A stretch of 64,000 nt of DNA from Pirellulaceae bacterium (GCA_026004775.1 BPJU01000003.1:62001-126000); one strand, 5' to 3'. Shown: positions 8,569-20,714, numbered from the stretch's first letter. The notes: generated by a model not told the origin, from the letters alone. Made by a program: numbers and translations.

Positions 8569-9198
8569 ATGTCCGCACAACAGCAGCAACCACAGGAACA
8601 ACCTTGGAGCTACGACGTTTCGCGCCAGTATATCGGCAGCGTCTACGCCCGGGCTCTGCTGCGGGTGACAGAAAAGCGGGCGTCGAGCGAGGCGGTGCTC
8701 GAGGAGTTTGCCGACTTTGTCCAGCTCCTGGAAAGGCTCCCCACGTGGCGCGCCGTGCTCACCTCGCCCCGGGTACCGGTCGAGCACAAACTCCAGATGC
8801 TCGACAAGGCCTTGGGCCGTACGATGGATCGCGACCTATTGTGTTTCTTGAAGGTCGTAGCGCGTCGAGGCCGGATGGACTGCGTCAACGAGATGCTGGT
8901 GTCTGCCCGCCAGCAACTGGACCAACTGCGCGGTCGCAAGCAAGTGGTGGTCGAGTCCGCTGTGCCGTTGGACGCGGAACTCCAACAAGAGGTCGCGCAA
9001 CAGCTCCAACAATTCCTCGGTTGCCAGGTACGGCTGGACTGCCGGCTCCGCCCGGAACTGGTCGGCGGCCTAGTAGTACGGGTGGGGGATACCGTCTACG
9101 ATGCCAGCGTGCTCAATCAATTGGGGCGATGGCAGCAAGCGGTGGCGGCACGCATCCGCCAGGAACTGCGCCGCCAAGTGGCACGCTTCACACAGTGA
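8569..9198 (+). CDS. atpH: ATP synthase subunit delta
   Basis: The 209-residue protein from the ATG at 8569 begins with a Gln-rich tail. The F1 delta pattern follows: YARALLRV near the N-terminus, a six-helix-bundle-like region, and the C-terminal RLDCRLRPELVGGLVVRVGDTVYDAS segment, with GGL and the conserved D-S. It joins the peripheral stalk to F1. A longer frame from 8482 exists, but it has an unlikely N-terminus and no better ribosome site. Confidence 0.93.
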   Translation: MSAQQQQPQEQPWSYDVSRQYIGSVYARALLRVTEKRASSEAVLEEFADFVQLLERLPTWRAVLTSPRVPVEHKLQMLDKALGRTMDRDLLCFLKVVARRGRMDCVNEMLVSARQQLDQLRGRKQVVVESAVPLDAELQQEVAQQLQQFLGCQVRLDCRLRPELVGGLVVRVGDTVYDASVLNQLGRWQQAVAARIRQELRRQVARFTQ

Positions 9199-9248
9199 AC
9201 ATACCCGAGTGGCTTCGTTGGCAAGCCGCAAGTGAGGAGAGATGACTG

Positions 9249-10787
9249 ATGAGGTTCAATCCCGACGAAATCGCCTCGGTACTCCAACAAGAAATCGAAC
9301 AATTCGAGTCCGCCATCGACGTCCGTGAGGTGGGGACGGTGTTGGAGGTCGGCGACGGGATCGCCCGCGTCTATGGCCTGACCGGGGTGATGGCCGGTGA
9401 GATGGTCGAGTTCGTCAAGGCGGGGGTGACCGGCTTGGCCTTTAACCTGGAAGAGAACAGTGTGGGCGTGATTATTCTGGGCGATTTCTTGAAGATCAAC
9501 GAAGGCGACGAGGTGCGGGCGCTGGGCCGCCTGCTCTCGGTACCGGTCGGCCCGCAAGTGATCGGTCGGGTGTTGGATCCGTTGGGCGAACCGCTGGACG
9601 GCAAAGGTCCCGTGGAAGCCCAGGAACGCCGCAATGTGGAAGTGATCGCTCCGGGGGTGGCCGAGCGGCAGCCGGTGTGCGAACCGCTTCAGACGGGAAT
9701 CAAGGCGATCGATGCCATGACCCCCATCGGTCGCGGCCAGCGGGAACTTATTATCGGTGACCGCAAGACCGGCAAGACCGCCATTGCTATTGACACGATC
9801 CTGAACCAGAAGCATTCGGGCGTCAAATGCTTCTACGTGGCCATCGGCCAAAAAGACTCATCGGTGGCCGGAGTGATCGACGTGCTGGAGCGTCATGGCG
9901 CCATGGAATACACGACGGTGATCGTGGCCGGTGCCAGCAGCCCGGCACCGCTTCAGTACGTGGCGCCGTATGCCGGCACCGCCATGGCCGAATACTTCAT
10001 GCATCGCGGCGAACATGCCTTGATCATTTACGACGACCTTTCCAAACAGGCGGCAGCTTACCGCCAACTGTCGCTGTTGATGCGGCGCCCGCCGGGACGC
10101 GAAGCCTATCCGGGTGATGTGTTCTACTGCCACAGCCGCCTGCTGGAGCGGTCGGCCAAGTTGAGCGACGCCAACGGGGGCGGGTCGCTGACCTCCCTGC
10201 CGATCATCGAAACTCTCGAGGGTGAAGTGTCCGCCTACATTCCCACCAACGTCATTTCGATCACCGACGGCCAGATCTACTTGCAGCCCGATCTGTTTTT
10301 TGCCGGTGTGCGGCCGGCCATGAATGTCGGTATCTCCGTGTCGCGCGTCGGCGGAGCGGCTCAGATCAAAGCGATGAAGAAAGTGGCCGGTGGTCTGCGG
10401 CTGGACCTGGCCGCCTTCCGCGAACTGGAAGCCTTCGCTCAGTTGGGTACCGAATTGGACCCGGCCACCCAAAAACGGCTCGATCGCGGCTACCGCATGG
10501 TGGAACTGCTCAAACAGCCCCAGTACAAACCGATGCATGTCATCGACCAGGTGCTGGTCATTTATGCCGGCACGCACGGCTTCCTGGACGAAATCGCCGT
10601 CACGGACGTGCGTCGTTGGGAGGAGTCGTTCCTGGAATTCTTCCATCGCGAGAAGCAGGCGTTGTGGGACGAATTGGATCAGTTGAAGGACTTGACGCCG
10701 GAGCTTACCGAAAAAATCGATGCGGCACTTCGGGAGTTTAACGAACAGTTCCGGCGTCAGACGGCACCGCTGGCGGCTGCCGGCTAA
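9249..10787 (+). CDS. atpA: ATP synthase subunit alpha
   Basis: This 512-residue protein is a full-length F1 alpha subunit. The Walker A motif is GDRKTGKT (residues 170-177). The GQRELIIG lead-in and the [18 protein letters not shown] segment carrying the arginine finger are intact. The start follows GAGGAGAG, and an ATG seven bases earlier is out of frame. Alpha binds non-catalytic nucleotide and alternates with beta in the F1 hexamer. It lies 50 bp after atpH and 36 bp before atpG. Confidence 0.97.
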   Translation: MRFNPDEIASVLQQEIEQFESAIDVREVGTVLEVGDGIARVYGLTGVMAGEMVEFVKAGVTGLAFNLEENSVGVIILGDFLKINEGDEVRALGRLLSVPVGPQVIGRVLDPLGEPLDGKGPVEAQERRNVEVIAPGVAERQPVCEPLQTGIKAIDAMTPIGRGQRELIIGDRKTGKTAIAIDTILNQKHSGVKCFYVAIGQKDSSVAGVIDVLERHGAMEYTTVIVAGASSPAPLQYVAPYAGTAMAEYFMHRGEHALIIYDDLSKQAAAYRQLSLLMRRPPGREAYPGDVFYCHSRLLERSAKLSDANGGGSLTSLPIIETLEGEVSAYIPTNVISITDGQIYLQPDLFFAGVRPAMNVGISVSRVGGAAQIKAMKKVAGGLRLDLAAFRELEAFAQLGTELDPATQKRLDRGYRMVELLKQPQYKPMHVIDQVLVIYAGTHGFLDEIAVTDVRRWEESFLEFFHREKQALWDELDQLKDLTPELTEKIDAALREFNEQFRRQTAPLAAAG

Positions 10788-10823
10788 TGCTCGGGAACCA
10801 GTCCGGATACAGGATACGAAGCG

Positions 10824-13347
<2,524 letters not shown>

Positions 13348-13348
<1 letters not shown>

Positions 13349-13752
13349 TGCCGATGGGCCAGATTCGCTGTGCGGTCGTTACTCCGGAACGTCAAGAGCT
13401 GGAAGTGACCGGCTCGTTTATCGTGGTGCCCTTGTACGACGGCGAACTCGGTATCGGGTACAACCATTCACCGCTTATTGGACGTCTGGGGTTCGGGGAG
13501 TTGCGGGTGGTTGACCAGGGTCAAGTGACGCACCGGTATTACATCGACGGCGGATTTGTGCAGGTGGAACAGAACCGGGTGGTGCTGCTGACGAACCGTG
13601 CCCTGCCGATCCAGCAACTCGACGCCGAGGCCGCTCACGCGCAGTTGCGCCGCGCACTGAAGATGCCGGCCTTGACGGAAGAGCAGCGCGCGATCCGCGA
13701 CCGGCTCATAGCCCAGGCTCGTACCCAAATCCATCTGGCCGGAAAACGCTGA
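13348..13752 (+). CDS. atpC: ATP synthase subunit epsilon
   Basis: The 134-residue protein has the beta-sandwich pattern of epsilon (CAVVTPERQELEVTGSFIVVP, then GELGIGYNHSPLIGRLGFGEL). A C-terminal helical pair (AQLRRALKM ... EEQRAIRDRLIAQARTQI) can inhibit hydrolysis in other species. It starts on the overlapping TAATG with atpD; a second in-frame ATG is at 13354. Its 3' end overlaps the convergent mtnC gene by 47 bp. It closes the operon. Confidence 0.93.
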
Positions 13753-14515
13753 TGCCCGGTCCGTGCACGATGCGCTCGTTGTAGCCCGGGTCCAGTACAA
13801 TGTCGAAGAAAGTGCGGATCTGCGGGTGATCGTGCACTCCCGGATCTTTATTGCCGGGGCGCATGCACAAAGCGGTGTTCAAGTGGGCTTCCCGAGCCGC
13901 ATCCAGTTCGGCCGGCACGTCGCTGACGAACAACATCGCTGTCGGTTCGGTATTCAGGTGCCGTACGATGGCCCGATAGCTGCTCGCTTGTTTCTTGTCG
14001 CCCGTGGTGGTATCGAAGTGGGCCGTGATGTAGCGCAGCAGGTCGCCGTGGATCGTATGCCGGAAAAACAAGCACTGGGCCTGCACGCTGCCGGACGAAT
14101 AGATACAGACGCGCACCCCCATTTTTTTCCATCGTTGCAGAGCAGCCGGCACATCGTCATAAACGTGGGCACGCAACTGACCACTCGTAAAACCCGATTC
14201 CCAGACAAGCCCTTGAAGGGCCTTCAGACCCGTAAGTTTGGCATCCTGGTCCATCCACGCCAACGTCTGACGCCGCACACAGGCTTTGGCCGCCGCCACA
14301 TCGTCCATCTTCAGCCAGTCGCGATGGTCGGGAAAGCCCAGGTCGCGGGCCATCTGATCCAGAGCCTTCGTAAGCGGCTCGCTTCCCCAATGCCTGTCCA
14401 GGAATTCGTCCAGGTGCTTGCGCACATACGGGAACATCTCGTCATAGACGAATCGGATGGAGGAGGTCGTTCCCTCGATGTCCAACAACAGCCACTGGCC
14501 CGCAAATCGAATCAC
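13706..14515 (-). CDS. mtnC: Acireductone synthase (enolase-phosphatase E1)
   Basis: The 269-residue HAD-superfamily protein has the nucleophile motif LLLDIEGTTSSI at residues 8-19, a central YSSGSVQAQ motif and FVSDVPAELDAA near the C-terminus. This is the E1 pattern. In methionine salvage it enolises and dephosphorylates 2,3-diketo-5-methylthiopentyl-1-phosphate to acireductone. It is the last gene of a leftward mtnB-mtnD-mtnC set, and its end overlaps the atpC end tail to tail. Confidence 0.92.
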   Translation of the reverse strand: MIRFAGQWLLLDIEGTTSSIRFVYDEMFPYVRKHLDEFLDRHWGSEPLTKALDQMARDLGFPDHRDWLKMDDVAAAKACVRRQTLAWMDQDAKLTGLKALQGLVWESGFTSGQLRAHVYDDVPAALQRWKKMGVRVCIYSSGSVQAQCLFFRHTIHGDLLRYITAHFDTTTGDKKQASSYRAIVRHLNTEPTAMLFVSDVPAELDAAREAHLNTALCMRPGNKDPGVHDHPQIRTFFDIVLDPGYNERIVHGPGISVFRPDGFGYEPGL

Positions 14516-14562
14516 GGCTTCCTACTCGCTTCTATTGGCCCAACGCCGTCCTGCTCCGGGCG

Positions 14563-15144
14563 TTACAGGCGCACCGGCGATTGGATGTCTGCCGCCGGTG
14601 GCAGATAGGCCGGCCCAAAGCAGACCGGTTGGTACTGGTCATGCACACCTTGTTCGACGTAGTGAGGCGTCCAACCCGAAGGGTCCAAAAACAGGCGAAT
14701 GCAGCGGATAGTACGGTCTTCACACAGGTTGAACCAGTGCCTCGTGCCGGCCGGCACATTGATCAGGTCACCGGCTTCGACTTCGATGGCGAAAACGGGC
14801 CCTTGCTCCGGGTGGATGTGGAACAGGCCGCGCCCTTTGACCGTAAACCGCACCTCGTCTTCGCTGTGGGTGTGTTCTTTGTTGAACTTGTTGAGCATCG
14901 CTTCCAGGTTGGGCGTCTGGGGTGTGACCTGCACCACGTCGACGGCTTGATAGCCGCCGCGCGCTTTGAGCCGTTCGATTTCCGGTGCATACGCCTCGAG
15001 CACCTCCTGGTCGGACGCTTCGTTGCCGATACGGCCTTCAACCTCCCACCGCTCGTACCAAATACCGAACGGCTCCAGGAAAGCCGCGATCTCGTTCGGG
15101 TCGCTAATCTGGCGGTTTTCGTCAGGAATGATCACGCGAGCCAT
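14563..15144 (-). CDS. mtnD: Acireductone dioxygenase
   Basis: Starting at the ATG at 15144 the protein has 193 residues. The cupin metal-binding motif is visible as [12 protein letters not shown] (His-x-His with a following Glu), with the second histidine in PAGTRHWF. It oxidises acireductone to the keto-acid precursor of methionine (or, with nickel, an off-pathway product). It is flanked by mtnB and mtnC on the same strand with short gaps. The upstream in-frame extension to 15255 is Arg/Ala-rich and unlikely to be translated. Confidence 0.93.
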   Translation of the reverse strand: MARVIIPDENRQISDPNEIAAFLEPFGIWYERWEVEGRIGNEASDQEVLEAYAPEIERLKARGGYQAVDVVQVTPQTPNLEAMLNKFNKEHTHSEDEVRFTVKGRGLFHIHPEQGPVFAIEVEAGDLINVPAGTRHWFNLCEDRTIRCIRLFLDPSGWTPHYVEQGVHDQYQPVCFGPAYLPPAADIQSPVRL

Positions 15145-15182
15145 AATCGGGCTCCTTGTTTGTTTGGGCAAGTGTCGAGCGG

Positions 15183-15926
15183 CTACGAGCTGCACGGGCC
15201 GGGCGGCTGGCCGGCGACTCGCCCCACCCTTGTCCCCATCTGCCGCGCGGCGCATTCCAGCAGGAACTCCAGCACCTCCAGATGCCGCCGCGCCTCAACC
15301 AAGTCTTTCCCCCAAGTATACAGCCCGTGGCGGCGGATCAAATAGCCGTGGCGCATCGGCCGATCCGGGTTATCAAAAGCCTGCTCGACCTGCCGCGCCA
15401 AGGCCGGGATGTCCTGAGAATTCTCGAAGATCGGCAGCCACACGGCCGTTTCATGAGTGCTAATGCCCGCCAACCCTTTGAGCATCTCGTAGCCTGCCAG
15501 CCACAGTCCGCCCTCCTCGTAACACCAGTCGGAAAGCAGGGTCGACCAGACTGAGTGCGTATGCAAGACCGCACCGACCTGGGGCCGCCGAGCGGCCACG
15601 ACGTGAAGGAGCGTTTCGGCTGACGCACGCGGCTGTGCCGGATGGACCGGACGGCCTTGGCCGTCGACGCGCACGAAATCGGCCTTGCTCAGGTTTCCCT
15701 TATCCTTGCCGCTGGCCGTAATCAAAAGCTCGAGCGGATCGCGGCGCAGCACCACACTGTAGTTGCTGCTGGTTCCCAGCGACCAGCCACGGCTGTAACA
15801 GTAGCGTCCCACCTGCCGTAGCGCCTCGATCTGCTCGCTGCAATCGGCCAGCAGGTCGACTCCTGCTTCGCCGTCGCCCACTTCCCGCCGCGGACTTCGC
15901 TCCGCCGAGACGATTGGTTCAGCCAT
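15183..15926 (-). CDS. mtnB: Methylthioribulose-1-phosphate dehydratase
   Basis: The 247-residue class II aldolase-fold protein has the family motifs [23 protein letters not shown], an HTHS metal site, and [13 protein letters not shown]. Starting at the ATG at 15926 places GCGAGG about 7 nt upstream. MtnB dehydrates methylthioribulose-1-phosphate, the step before MtnC. It is the first gene of the set. mtnA and mtnN are not present here. Confidence 0.92.
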   Translation of the reverse strand: MAEPIVSAERSPRREVGDGEAGVDLLADCSEQIEALRQVGRYCYSRGWSLGTSSNYSVVLRRDPLELLITASGKDKGNLSKADFVRVDGQGRPVHPAQPRASAETLLHVVAARRPQVGAVLHTHSVWSTLLSDWCYEEGGLWLAGYEMLKGLAGISTHETAVWLPIFENSQDIPALARQVEQAFDNPDRPMRHGYLIRRHGLYTWGKDLVEARRHLEVLEFLLECAARQMGTRVGRVAGQPPGPCSS

Positions 15927-16009
15927 CTTCGAGCCTCGCATCACCATGCTTAAAATATCGAATATACCGAACGTTTTTCGCCCCCGACAGTCTGGGAGGT
16001 ACCGGCACG

Positions 16010-16585
16010 GTGCTGTACTTGAAAATCGCAACCCCGCCGCGGTGGCTCCAGCAGGTGCAGGAGCATCTTGAGGAGATCTTGATCGACCATGCGCACTGCG
16101 AGAAAAAAGCGGCCGGCACGGCCATGAACCTGCTGTTTGCGTACGTGGAAAACCGCGAACTTTGCCAGGCGATGACCGAGATTGTGCGGGAGGAGCTGGA
16201 GCATTTCCATCAGGTGCTGGCGCTGTTGGACCGGCGCGGGATCCGTTTCCGGCGGCTGTCGCCCAGCCGCTACGGCCGGCGATTGAATGACCTGGTCAGC
16301 AAACAGGAACCGGCTCGGGCCATCGATCGGCTGCTGGTGGCAGGCTTGATCGAAGCGAGGTCGTGCGAGCGGTTTGATCTGTTGCGCCGTCATGTGCCGG
16401 ATCGAGAACTGGCGGAATTTTACAATCGGCTGTTCGAGTCCGAAGCGCGGCACGCCGCCACCTATGTACGGTTGGCCCACCAGTTCGGAACCGCCAGCCG
16501 CGTCGCCCAGCGGCTCCAGGAACTGTCAGAGATGGAGGCCGCCATTATCCAGGAAGGCGAAGCGGCGGCTCGGATGCACAGCTAG
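16010..16585 (+). CDS. miaE: MiaE-like tRNA 2-methylthio-N6-isopentenyladenosine hydroxylase
   Basis: The best start is a GTG at 16010, 9 nt after GGGAGGT. It gives 191 residues and is divergent from mtnB with a short gap. The ferritin-like fold shows diiron ligands in the usual order: ILIDHAHCEKKAAG, then EELEHFHQVL, then ESEARHAATY. The tRNA hydroxylase MiaE has this architecture and hydroxylates the isopentenyl group of ms2i6A37. The ATG-led longer frame overlaps the mtnB 5' region and lacks a ribosome site. Confidence 0.82.
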   Translation: MLYLKIATPPRWLQQVQEHLEEILIDHAHCEKKAAGTAMNLLFAYVENRELCQAMTEIVREELEHFHQVLALLDRRGIRFRRLSPSRYGRRLNDLVSKQEPARAIDRLLVAGLIEARSCERFDLLRRHVPDRELAEFYNRLFESEARHAATYVRLAHQFGTASRVAQRLQELSEMEAAIIQEGEAAARMHS

Positions 16586-16602
16586 CCGGAGATGGTGGGC
16601 CG

Positions 16603-18516
16603 ATGATCCTCCTTGCCGCCAGGCAGCTTCACAAAGCATTCGGGACGACCACGGTGCTGGACGGTGTGTCGTTGCAGTTGCCGGCCGGCCGCCGCGTGGC
16701 TCTGGTAGGCCCAAACGGATGCGGCAAGACGACACTGTTGCGAATACTGGCTGGTGAGGAAACCCCGGATGCCGGCCAGATCGAACGCAGCAATACCCTG
16801 TCGGTCGGATTGCTGGAGCAACATTTTTCCTGCGACGAACCGCTGTCGGTACAGCAGTACGCGCGGTGCGCCTTCGCCACGGAAATCCAGTGGCTGGCCG
16901 AATTGGAAGAAGTAGCTCACCGCCTCGCCCAGTGCGATGACCCGATAGAACACGCGCGGCTGGCAAACCGCTACGAACAACTCAACCAGTTACTGCACCA
17001 GCACGACGCGTATCAGATCGACTACAAAATTCATCGCGTGCTGGAGGGGCTCGGCTTTTCGCCCCAGGAGTTCGACCAGCCCGTACGGGAGCTAAGCGGC
17101 GGCCAGCAAAACCGCCTGGCATTGGCGCGCCTGCTGCTGGGGCGCCACGACGTTTTGTGTCTGGACGAACCGTCGAACCACCTGGATTTGGCCGCCACGC
17201 GGTGGCTGGAAGAGTTTCTGCTGGAATCTCCCCAGGCGATGATCCTGGTCAGCCACGACCGGTACCTGCTGGATCGGGTAGCTGAAGAAACCTGGGAGTT
17301 GTACCAGGGGCGGTTGGAAGTATTTTCCGGCAATTATTCGGCGTATCGGCGGCAGAAGTCGCAGCGACTGCTGGTGGCCCAACGCACCTACCAGCGGCAG
17401 CAACAACAGATCCAGAAGTGGGAAGATTTTATTCGCCGGCACCATTACGGGCAAAAACACGCTCAAGCCGAGGACCGCCGCAAGAAGTTGGAACGCCTGG
17501 AACCTGTCGAACCGCCTCGCCAGATCCCGGCGCCGGCCATCACTTTCCCGGCCGCCACACGCTCGGGCGACATCGTCGTGCGGGCCGAACGGCTGTCGAA
17601 ACGCTTCGACCGGCCGCTGTTCGAGAATCTATCGTTTGACATCCTGCGCGGGGAAAAGTGGGGAATTGTCGGGCCCAACGGCGCCGGAAAAACCACGCTG
17701 CTTCGCATCCTCCTCGGGGAACTGGAACCGGACGCCGGAACCGTCGTCATCGGCACCAACGTGCGCTGGGCCTACTGCGACCAACACCTGGAACGGTTGC
17801 CGCAGGATGCACGACTCCTGGACGTCTTGCGTGAAGCTCGTTCCGGGAGTTTTCCCGAAGAAGAACGCCGGTCGTTATTGGCCCGCTTCGGATTGGACAG
17901 TTCCACCGTCGAGCGGCCGATCCGAGAGCTGAGCGGCGGGCAGCGAACGCGCGCCGGTTTAGCCTACGTGGCGGCATGCCAGGCCAACTTGCTCGTGCTC
18001 GATGAACCCACCAACCATCTGGACCTGTGGGCTCGAGAAGCTCTGGAAGAAGCCCTGGCGGCCTTCGACGGAACCGTGATCTTTGTCAGCCACGACCGGT
18101 ACTTCCTCAACCGGCTGGCGGATCACCTGCTCGTATTGGAACCGCAGCGAGCGTGGGTAATCGAAGGCAATTACGAGGTGTTCGAACAGTTGCGACGGCA
18201 AGCCGAAATCCAACAGGACGGTCACCGGCGGCCTGGAGCCGGTAGCCAAGGTGCCCCACGCCGCCCGTCAGACACGTCTCGCACCCAGGCTTCCGGTCAA
18301 CGCCCGCGCCGCCGCTTTCCATATCGCAAACCCGAGCAGATCGAAGCCGATATTCTGGCGTTGGAAGCACGCGTCGACGAGATCCACCGATTGTTGATCG
18401 ATCCGGCAGTACTGCGCGACGGCCCGCAAGTGAAGAGTCTCAAAGAAGAGTTGCACCAGGCAAACCAACGTCTGGCCGAACTCTACCAGCACCTGGAAGA
18501 GGTACTGGAGCGATAA
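16603..18516 (+). CDS. ABC-F family ATPase, Uup/EttA-like
   Basis: This 637-residue soluble protein has two ABC cassettes and no membrane domain. Cassette one has GPNGCGKTT, signature LSGGQQNRLALAR and LDEPSNHLD. Cassette two has GPNGAGKTT, LSGGQRTRAG and LDEPTNHLD. A linker with basic and Gln-rich helices separates them. A C-terminal coiled coil (from about residue 560) follows a basic Pro/Arg-rich stretch, as in Uup-type proteins. ABC-F proteins act on ribosomes or, for Uup, on branched DNA. The start is 17 bp after miaE, so the two may be co-transcribed. Confidence 0.9.
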   Translation: MILLAARQLHKAFGTTTVLDGVSLQLPAGRRVALVGPNGCGKTTLLRILAGEETPDAGQIERSNTLSVGLLEQHFSCDEPLSVQQYARCAFATEIQWLAELEEVAHRLAQCDDPIEHARLANRYEQLNQLLHQHDAYQIDYKIHRVLEGLGFSPQEFDQPVRELSGGQQNRLALARLLLGRHDVLCLDEPSNHLDLAATRWLEEFLLESPQAMILVSHDRYLLDRVAEETWELYQGRLEVFSGNYSAYRRQKSQRLLVAQRTYQRQQQQIQKWEDFIRRHHYGQKHAQAEDRRKKLERLEPVEPPRQIPAPAITFPAATRSGDIVVRAERLSKRFDRPLFENLSFDILRGEKWGIVGPNGAGKTTLLRILLGELEPDAGTVVIGTNVRWAYCDQHLERLPQDARLLDVLREARSGSFPEEERRSLLARFGLDSSTVERPIRELSGGQRTRAGLAYVAACQANLLVLDEPTNHLDLWAREALEEALAAFDGTVIFVSHDRYFLNRLADHLLVLEPQRAWVIEGNYEVFEQLRRQAEIQQDGHRRPGAGSQGAPRRPSDTSRTQASGQRPRRRFPYRKPEQIEADILALEARVDEIHRLLIDPAVLRDGPQVKSLKEELHQANQRLAELYQHLEEVLER

Positions 18517-18575
18517 ACTTCCCGCCACTCGGCATACGCGGGGCACTCAAACCATACTGCTGCTGGCCACCGAAA

Positions 18576-18612
18576 GAAAAAAGGTGCCTTCTTCGAAAAG
18601 AAGGCACCTGCG
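18576..18612 (-). terminator. Intrinsic terminator of the small secreted-protein gene
   Basis: A perfect 12-bp stem (AGGTGCCTTCTT at 18582-18593 with its complement at 18598-18609) and a CGAA loop is followed on the minus strand by a run of six T. It sits 30 bp past the stop of the leftward gene at 18643. It may also stop the convergent ABC-F transcript, although there is no T-run on the plus strand. Confidence 0.85.
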
Positions 18613-18642
18613 CTTTCGGACCGTTAAGCGGTATCCGATGGC

Positions 18643-18936
18643 TTAGAAACCGAAATAGAACCCTCCGCGAGGCCCAAACGTTCCGAAGTAGAACGACGGA
18701 CCACAGCCGTAGCGGTAGTAGTAATTGAACCGCGCCCCATAAGGTCCGCCGAAATACGGGTCATAGAACACTCGGTGGCATCGGCACGGGGCAAAGCCGC
18801 ACCGGGAGCAGACCGTCGGGCGGCACGGAGCCGGCGGACAGCCTCGCCAAAACGTCCCATGGTCAGCCTGGACCGTCCCCAACGGAACGACCAACAACGC
18901 CAGCGTCCCCAAAGCCAACAGTACCTTCCTCAGCAT
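18643..18936 (-). CDS. Small secreted Gly/Tyr/Cys-rich protein
   Basis: The 97-residue protein begins with a clear signal peptide (LLALGTLALLVVPLGTVQA). A cysteine-rich middle follows, with five Cys in CPPAPCRPTVCSRCGFAPCRC-type spacing at about residues 33-53, and then a Gly/Tyr/Phe-rich tail ending GGFYFGF. I know no family for it. The paired cysteines and aromatic-glycine tail suggest a small surface or wall protein (inference). A terminator follows directly, so it is a single-gene unit. Confidence 0.75.
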   Translation of the reverse strand: MLRKVLLALGTLALLVVPLGTVQADHGTFWRGCPPAPCRPTVCSRCGFAPCRCHRVFYDPYFGGPYGARFNYYYRYGCGPSFYFGTFGPRGGFYFGF

Positions 18937-19238
18937 CGCCTTGCCTCCTCTGAAAGCCCCTGACAGGTTTCCCCACCAATCTCGCCTCTTCCTCTGTCCC
19001 GGTTCCCCCGGAATGTGCTACTGCAACCCGGTTTCAGTCCCGTTGCGCCGCGTGTCCGCTGATGCGGCGGGCACCACGATCACATGTGGCCAAAACCCAA
19101 GGACCGCAGCCACGTCGTCCTTACGAGTGCAACCTGTGTGCCAAATCCTGGGTTTAATGCGCAACTAACTATGAATAAAATAGTTAGGAAAAATGCTCGC
19201 CGGAAATGTCGTGCCCCAAGCCGGAAAAGTGTAGTCAA

Positions 19239-19260
19239 TTTGATAACACATGTTGTCAAA
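19239..19260. promoter_or_regulatory. Operator-like 22-bp palindrome
   Basis: TTTGATAACA and TGTTGTCAAA are separated by CA. They are complementary except for one T-G position, so DNA symmetry is 9/10 per arm. The size and symmetry resemble a dimeric repressor site, 300 bp before the GT2 gene. The regulator is unknown. Confidence 0.35.
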
Positions 19261-19297
19261 ACGACACAGCGTCTGTTCGCGGGGCTAGGCGCGGCGA

Positions 19298-19372
19298 CTT
19301 AGAGCCGATCCGACAACCGGTTCGAGGGCCTATCGATAGGCGGACCAACGGCGGTTTTCGGATAGGCAGTTA
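19298..19372 (+). repeat. Copy A of a 75-bp dispersed intergenic repeat
   Basis: It aligns without gaps to 62811-62885 at 63 of 75 positions by my hand count. Shared blocks include CTTAGAGCC, GGCCTATCG, GCGGACCAA, GGCGGTTTTCGG and GGCAGTTA. This copy contains the palindrome CCTATCGATAGG, which copy B lacks. Both copies lie between genes on the upstream side of a rightward glycosyltransferase gene. Confidence 0.7.
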
Positions 19373-19560
19373 AAAAACAGTACGAAGGGATTGTTTGGCG
19401 GGTTCGAGGCCGGCTGGATGAAGACTCGTGCAAAGATTGTGGCATAATAGAGCAGTCGGCCCCCCTGGCAAGTGCGTAGCTTGCTGCGGCATCGAAAGTG
19501 GGAGAGCCGGGAGCAGAACGAGCTTTTTGGAGCGGGCAAGGGCGGGGGTATTCACTCGTC

Positions 19561-20388
19561 ATGGGGAATCTACCGGAATCCGTGTCGGTGTTGATGCCGG
19601 CTTATAACGAGGAGGCGACGATCGAGCGGGTGCTGCGCCGTGTGCTGCGGCTGGGTGACCTGGTACAAGAAGTGATTGTCGTCGATGACGGCTCGACCGA
19701 CAGCACGCCGAGGATTGTCGAGGGGCTGGCCCGGCAGGACGCTCGGATCCGCTTTTTCCAACAGCCGTACAATCAGGGCAAGACCGCCGCGATCGCTCGT
19801 GCCATTCAGGAAGCACGTGGAGAGATCTTGATTATCCAAGACGCCGATCTGGAGTACGATCCGGCGGAGATTCCGGACGTGGTGCGGCCGATACGTGAGG
19901 GGAAAGCCGATGTCGTGTATGGCAGCCGATTTCTGGTACGGCGAGCCGCTCGCGTGCTCTATTACTACCATTACCTGGCCAACTGCTTTTTGACGTTCCT
20001 GTCCAATTTGCTGACTAATCGCAATATGACGGACGTGGAGACGTGCTATAAGGCCTTTCGGTCGGGCGTCATTAAACCGTTACGTCTTACCAGCAGCCGA
20101 TTCGGCCTGGAGATCGAGATCACGGCGATGGTCTGCAAGACCAAAGCTCGTACTTATGAAGTACCCATCTCGTATCACGGCCGCACCTACGAAGAGGGGA
20201 AAAAAATCGGCATTTGGGACGGTCTGGCCGCGATCTGGTATATCTTCTACTACAACTTGATCCACCCGTGGCGAAGGGAATCCCGGCGGTACATAACAGA
20301 AGTGAACCGGTATCTGGCTGAGCAGCCGACGATGGCCGTGGACGACGAGTGGGAAGCCGGTGTGGGTTGGCAGGACGAGCGACTTTAA
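19561..20388 (+). CDS. GT2 glycosyltransferase, dolichyl-phosphate-mannose-synthase-like
   Basis: The 275-residue protein has the GT-A fold motifs of family 2: LMPAYNEEATIERVL, IVVDDGSTDST (nucleotide-sugar aspartates), IIQDADLEYDP (DxD-like metal site) and a FGLEIEIT segment. It lacks the C-terminal membrane helices of longer DPM1-like proteins, although residues 145-165 are moderately hydrophobic. Such enzymes transfer sugars to polyprenyl phosphate or glycans; the acceptor is unknown. The start at 19561 is chosen because upstream codons are not protein-like. Confidence 0.88.
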   Translation: MGNLPESVSVLMPAYNEEATIERVLRRVLRLGDLVQEVIVVDDGSTDSTPRIVEGLARQDARIRFFQQPYNQGKTAAIARAIQEARGEILIIQDADLEYDPAEIPDVVRPIREGKADVVYGSRFLVRRAARVLYYYHYLANCFLTFLSNLLTNRNMTDVETCYKAFRSGVIKPLRLTSSRFGLEIEITAMVCKTKARTYEVPISYHGRTYEEGKKIGIWDGLAAIWYIFYYNLIHPWRRESRRYITEVNRYLAEQPTMAVDDEWEAGVGWQDERL

Positions 20389-20640
20389 TCGCCACGCCCT
20401 ACGCCGGTCATTCGGCCGGGTAATTCGCCGATCATCTGCGGAACGGAAACCGCCCGGCAGAATGCGCAACAAACCGCCATTGCTTTAGTCTGAAGGATCG
20501 CCACAGCTAGGCCGTTTACGGGGGAATACGGCAACCAAGCTCAGCTTTCGTTCACTTCCGGCCAGAGCAGCCTGTAGACCACCGTTGGCGAATAGCATCC
20601 GGCTCGCCGGACGACCTGATGACTTGGGGAAAGATAAAAG

Positions 20641-20714
20641 CGAGGCCGACGGGACTCGAACCCGCAACCACTGGATCGACAGTCCAGTACTCTAACCAAT
20701 TGAGCTACGGCCCC
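20641..20714 (-). tRNA. tRNA-Asp (GTC)
   Basis: On the minus strand a complete cloverleaf reads GGGGCCG for the 5' acceptor strand, paired with CGGCCTC. The D-arm is GCTC...GAGT, and the anticodon stem CTGGA/TCCAG holds the loop CTGTCGA (anticodon GTC). The T-arm is GCGGGTTCGAGTCCCGT. The discriminator base is G, as expected for Asp. CCA is not encoded. The gaps on both sides (20389-20640 and 20715-21011) hold no convincing gene. Confidence 0.96.

Larger units (their letters stand above)
18937..19560. other. Gene-free region with several palindromes
   Basis: No coding frame is convincing. It holds an AT-rich perfect 8-bp hairpin (CTAACTAT/ATAGTTAG, 19165-19187), the operator-like palindrome at 19239-19260 and the dispersed repeat at 19298-19372, each noted separately. 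The leader of the GT2 gene lies at the right end. Confidence 0.5.
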
